A program made the position numbers and the translations under genes. From Acidobacteriota bacterium (lineage in GTDB: Bacteria > Acidobacteriota > Terriglobia > Bryobacterales > Bryobacteraceae), in contig JANXSF010000087.1 in NCBI GenBank assembly GCA_025352795.1, forward strand, positions 1-64,000: DNA of 64,000 nucleotides, in the 5' to 3' direction. Shown piece by piece: positions 61,404-64,000 of this stretch. Within the stretch, counting starts at the first letter, position 1. The number at the start of each line of letters is the position of its first letter. The notes under the pieces are model-generated. The model ran no database searches, was not told where the DNA came from, and saw only the letters and a list, made by a program, of their open reading frames with translations.

Positions 61404-62285
61404 TTAGGCTTGCCGAAAAACAAAAACATCAGCTGCCCAAAAGATAAAGAATAGCACGCTGACATAGCCATTCATGGTGAAAAAGGCCGCATCCACGCGG
61501 CTGAGATCGTCTGATTTGACCAGACTTTGTTCGTAGATTAGCAGCGATGCTACAGCGGCAATTCCTATTTCAGCCAGCCACCCAAGGTGGAAACTGAAGG
61601 TCAGAATTCCAAGGAAAATAATCATGGCCACATGAAGCAGGCGGGACACCAACAAAGCTCCGGCAATTCCAAGAAGTTTGGGCAGGCTGAACAAGGGCAA
61701 AGAGCTATCGAATTCGTAATCCTGACAGGAATAAATAATGTCGAACCCGGCCGTCCAAAAGGTAACTGCCAGCGTCAGCCAAAGAATGCGAGGGTCCAAC
61801 GAGCCGGTGACGGCAATCCAGGCGGCGGCAGGAGCGATGCCCAGGCAGAGCCCTAAAATCAGATGGGAGAATGATGTGAATCGTTTAGTGAAGCTATAGA
61901 GAAACAGTATCCCCAGGGCCACCGGTGCAAGATAGAGGCACTGTTGACCAAGCTGCCTTGCGGCTAGAAAAAAGATGAAGGATGCTAAGAGGAGAAATGT
62001 CCAGGCGAAAGCTGGAGAAAGCAAGCCTGCGGGTAGATGACGCATGTTTGTTCGAGGATTGAGTCCATCGAAATCGGCGTCCAGTATACGGTTAAAGGTC
62101 ATCCCAGCGGAGCGAGCGGCCACCATTGCGACGATGATTCCCAGCAATTTCGGGAGCAGCAGATCAGCGGGGAAGCCAAGTTGCCGCCAAGCGAGCAAGG
62201 CGCCAGTAAGAGCGAATGGGAGTGCAAAAACAGAGTGCTCGAATTTAATCATTTCGAGCGTTAACAGCAGTCGTCGAAAAAACAT
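61404..62285 (-). CDS. mqnP: UbiA-family prenyltransferase (menaquinone pathway, MqnP-like)
   Basis: 293 residues with eight or nine membrane segments. The UbiA motif 1 is NRILDADFDGLNPRTNMRHL, followed by motif 2 DIIYSCQDYEFDSSLPLFSL. The opening IKFEHSVFALPFALTGALLA is typical of the futalosine-pathway prenyltransferase that attaches the isoprenoid tail to 1,4-dihydroxy-6-naphthoate. Adjacent mqnE supports that over 4-hydroxybenzoate (ubiquinone) specificity. Confidence 0.88.
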   Translation of the reverse strand: MFFRRLLLTLEMIKFEHSVFALPFALTGALLAWRQLGFPADLLLPKLLGIIVAMVAARSAGMTFNRILDADFDGLNPRTNMRHLPAGLLSPAFAWTFLLLASFIFFLAARQLGQQCLYLAPVALGILFLYSFTKRFTSFSHLILGLCLGIAPAAAWIAVTGSLDPRILWLTLAVTFWTAGFDIIYSCQDYEFDSSLPLFSLPKLLGIAGALLVSRLLHVAMIIFLGILTFSFHLGWLAEIGIAAVASLLIYEQSLVKSDDLSRVDAAFFTMNGYVSVLFFIFWAADVFVFRQA

Positions 62286-62292
62286 TGTGCGT

Positions 62293-62298
62293 TACTAT
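62293..62298 (+). promoter_or_regulatory. -10 element TACTAT, leaderless-type, before the DUF192 gene
   Basis: TACTAT ends 8 nt before ATG 62307; no SD between. The only intergenic space from mqnP is 21 bp, so the promoter must lie here or inside mqnP. Confidence 0.4.
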
Positions 62299-62306
62299 TG
62301 TATTCG

Positions 62307-62771
62307 ATGAGCAAAGTTCCACTGTGGGTTCTAGTTCTGTTGATTTTGTTGCTTGCCGCATGCACTGCGGAAAAACAATTCACGATGGCGGATCTTAAAA
62401 AACGTGACGTAAAGCTGCCCGATGGACAGGTGATCCGTTGTGAAACCATGACTGAGAAATTGGAGATGATGCACGGCATGATGTTTCGCGATTCCCTGCC
62501 CCCCAATAACGGCATGCTCTTCATTCACGCCAACGCGGCCAAAGTGCCCTATTGGACCTATCAGGTGAGGATTCCGCTGGACATTTTGTGGTTAGACAGG
62601 CAGCGCAGAATTGTTGAGATTTCCCCTCAATCACAGCCTTGCAATGACAGCCGCAAGGCCAGTGAGTGTCCGCAATATGGCGGCAATGCAATGTCTACTT
62701 TTGTGCTGGAATTGGCTGGCGGCGTGGCCGAAAAGCATGGGTTGAAACTTGGGGATCAGTTGGAGTGGTGA
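62307..62771 (+). CDS. DUF192 lipoprotein
   Basis: 154 residues. Lipoprotein leader MSKVPLWVLVLLILLLAAC. DUF192 body: LEMMHGMMFRDSLPPNNGML, PYWTYQVRIPLDILWLDRQR, RIVEISPQSQPCNDSRKASE and STFVLELAGGVAEKHGLKLG. Members are small envelope proteins of unknown function. larB begins 9 bp later. Confidence 0.88.
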   Translation: MSKVPLWVLVLLILLLAACTAEKQFTMADLKKRDVKLPDGQVIRCETMTEKLEMMHGMMFRDSLPPNNGMLFIHANAAKVPYWTYQVRIPLDILWLDRQRRIVEISPQSQPCNDSRKASECPQYGGNAMSTFVLELAGGVAEKHGLKLGDQLEW

Positions 62772-62780
62772 CGGTTTAAC

Positions 62781-63527
62781 ATGGACGAACAAACTTTACG
62801 CAGTCTTTTGGAGCAAGTGAAGGACGGCGCTGTGGACGTGGCCGCTGCACTGGAACGCTTGCGGCACATGCCATTTGAAGATCTGGGCTTTGCAAAAGTG
62901 GATCATCACAGGGCGCTGCGGCAAGGAATGCCAGAAGTGATCTTTGGACTTGGAAAGACTCCGGAACAGATTATCGGCATCGGTCAAAAGCTGTTGGACC
63001 GCTCCAGCAATCTGCTAATCACCAGGGCGAACGCTGCTGCGGCTGAGGCTGTGCTTGCGGCCATACCGGAGGCGGAATATTTTCCAGCCTGTGGTGCTAT
63101 CCGCGTCTGGCGAGACAGGACCATGCGAGGTCGTGGGAAAATTGTTGTTGTTTGCGCCGGTACCAGCGACATTCCCGTGGCGGAAGAGGCTCGTGTTACG
63201 GCGGAAGTGATGGGTAACGAGGTGGACGCGATTCACGACGTCGGCGTTGCGGGCATTCACCGGCTGATGCAGAATCGGGAAAGGTTGATGCAAGCCAAGG
63301 TCTGCGTGGTTTGTGCAGGAATGGAAGGCGCGCTGCCTAGCGTCGTTGGTGGTTTGGTGGCTGTCCCGGTGATCGCCGTGCCCACCAGCATTGGTTATGG
63401 GGCCAGTTTCCATGGCCTGGCTGCGTTGCTGGGCATGCTGAACAGTTGTTCTTCAAACGTGACCGTGGTGAACATTGACAACGGCTTTGGTGGCGGGTTT
63501 GTGGCCAGCTTGATTAATCGCGAATAG
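62781..63527 (+). CDS. larB: Nickel-pincer cofactor biosynthesis protein LarB (NaAD carboxylase)
   Basis: 248 residues. N-terminal helical part ([20 protein letters not shown]) followed by an AIR-carboxylase (PurE)-like domain: [60 protein letters not shown], and [20 protein letters not shown]. LarB carboxylates and hydrolyses nicotinic acid adenine dinucleotide at the start of nickel-pincer synthesis. larC and larE are not in the window. Confidence 0.93.
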   Translation: MDEQTLRSLLEQVKDGAVDVAAALERLRHMPFEDLGFAKVDHHRALRQGMPEVIFGLGKTPEQIIGIGQKLLDRSSNLLITRANAAAAEAVLAAIPEAEYFPACGAIRVWRDRTMRGRGKIVVVCAGTSDIPVAEEARVTAEVMGNEVDAIHDVGVAGIHRLMQNRERLMQAKVCVVCAGMEGALPSVVGGLVAVPVIAVPTSIGYGASFHGLAALLGMLNSCSSNVTVVNIDNGFGGGFVASLINRE

Positions 63528-63530
63528 CGG

Positions 63531-64000
63531 TTACCAGGTAACCCCGTAGCGTTTCAAATCTTCCTGCAATTTTTCAAATCCCAAAAACTGCTCTGCATTG
63601 AGCCCTGCTTTGCGAGCGCCTTCCACGTAAGCGGGAATGTCATCCGTGAAAAAGCAACGGTCGGCGGGACATTGGGCGTTGGCAATGGCGGCGGCATAAA
63701 TTTTGGGTTCGGGCTTCATAGCACCTACTTCATGAGACAACACCAGATGATGAAAATGTTTCAGGATGGGATAGTTCACACTGACCATTTCAAAGTGGAT
63801 GGCATTGGTGTTCGATAGTACCATCACCCTGTAACGATCTTTCAACTTCTCAATAAACGGTTCGGGAATCAGAATATCGGGTAAAAAGATACAGCTCCAA
63901 ATCTGGCAGAACTGATCATAAGTCAGGTCCGCTTTCAGAATTCGCCGCAGCTCATCGAAAAAGGGAAGCGGTTCGATTTGGCCGCTTTCCAGGCGATTCA
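63531..64000 (-). CDS. HAD-family hydrolase (partial, 5' end outside the window)
   Basis: The reverse frame is open to the right edge, giving 155 C-terminal residues. From the edge: RLESGQIEPLPFFDELRRIL, then RVMVLSNTNAIHFEMV (HAD motif 2, SNTN), EVGAMKPEPKIYAAA (motif 3 Lys) and RCFFTDDIPAYVEGARKAGL (motif 4 DD). The haloacid dehalogenase-like YihX/epoxide-hydrolase N-terminal group is the best match; it probably dephosphorylates a sugar phosphate. Ends 3 bp from larB on the opposite strand. Confidence 0.88.
   Translation of the reverse strand, partial: NRLESGQIEPLPFFDELRRILKADLTYDQFCQIWSCIFLPDILIPEPFIEKLKDRYRVMVLSNTNAIHFEMVSVNYPILKHFHHLVLSHEVGAMKPEPKIYAAAIANAQCPADRCFFTDDIPAYVEGARKAGLNAEQFLGFEKLQEDLKRYGVTW

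Overview
The window looks like chromosome from an Acidobacteriota species of the Solibacter/Bryobacter type. The pointers are: a C-terminal domain matching the Solibacter-specific TIGR03437 family (10912-13029); oversized TonB-dependent receptors with an N-terminal carboxypeptidase-regulatory domain; TIGR02999-type ECF sigma factors beside Ser/Thr kinase or TPR proteins; an ADOP-type FtsX permease; PQQ-propeller, CE15, DUF1080 and enolase-superfamily proteins for sugar turnover; and futalosine-pathway menaquinone genes. I found no rRNA, tRNA, CRISPR array or intact insertion sequence.

Layout. 1-3062: start of a TonB-dependent receptor (reverse), then a secreted sugar isomerase-like TIM barrel and a Gfo/Idh/MocA oxidoreductase. 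3109-9486: signalling block with a receptor-like Ser/Thr kinase with TPRs, a broken PsbP-like/PDZ secreted gene, an ECF sigma factor and a PsbP-like lipoprotein; the broken gene and the lipoprotein gene share a duplicated leader. 9456-15471: purA, an Ig-like surface protein, and a dihaem cytochrome c plus PQQ-propeller dehydrogenase pair. 15472-18694: accessory strip with a frameshifted ADOP permease, a 54-bp remnant of a second PQQ gene and an orphan ParD antitoxin. 18941-29416: aceE, an ornithine cyclodeaminase homologue, an OmpA protein, a coiled-coil protein, and a reverse four-gene operon (metallopeptidase, two thioredoxin-like proteins, TonB receptor). 29538-36628: slyD, a second ECF sigma with a kinase-less TPR partner, two tiny zinc-ribbon proteins, yacG-pgpA-beta-propeller-cinA, and a POTRA-only protein. 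36701-37778: a coiled-coil gene with an in-frame TAG, and higBA. 37982-41328: lpdA-lipB-E2, which with aceE supplies the pyruvate (or 2-oxoacid) dehydrogenase complex and its lipoylation. 41595-50963: LysR, CE15 esterase, lytic transglycosylase, amidohydrolase, creatininase-like protein, PAP2, DUF1080, and a pair of enolase-superfamily proteins of which the first has lost active-site residues. 50933-64000: TgpA transglutaminase, lipoprotein, PGI-like protein, rph-rdgB, kbl-tdh (threonine catabolism), a mutarotase-like protein, mqnE and a UbiA prenyltransferase (menaquinone), a DUF192 lipoprotein, larB and a partial HAD hydrolase.

Two themes cross the window. First, there is an unusual number of single-lesion genes and gene scars (5740, 9456, 15607, 18161, 36701) in an otherwise compact genome, which suggests recent decay or sequence error. 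Second, several genes have a good -10 hexamer only 6-9 nt before the start codon and no Shine-Dalgarno sequence (3124, 6618, purA, 13051, higB, tdh, 62307), suggesting common leaderless transcription. Domain assignments are from reading the translations; no database search was possible.
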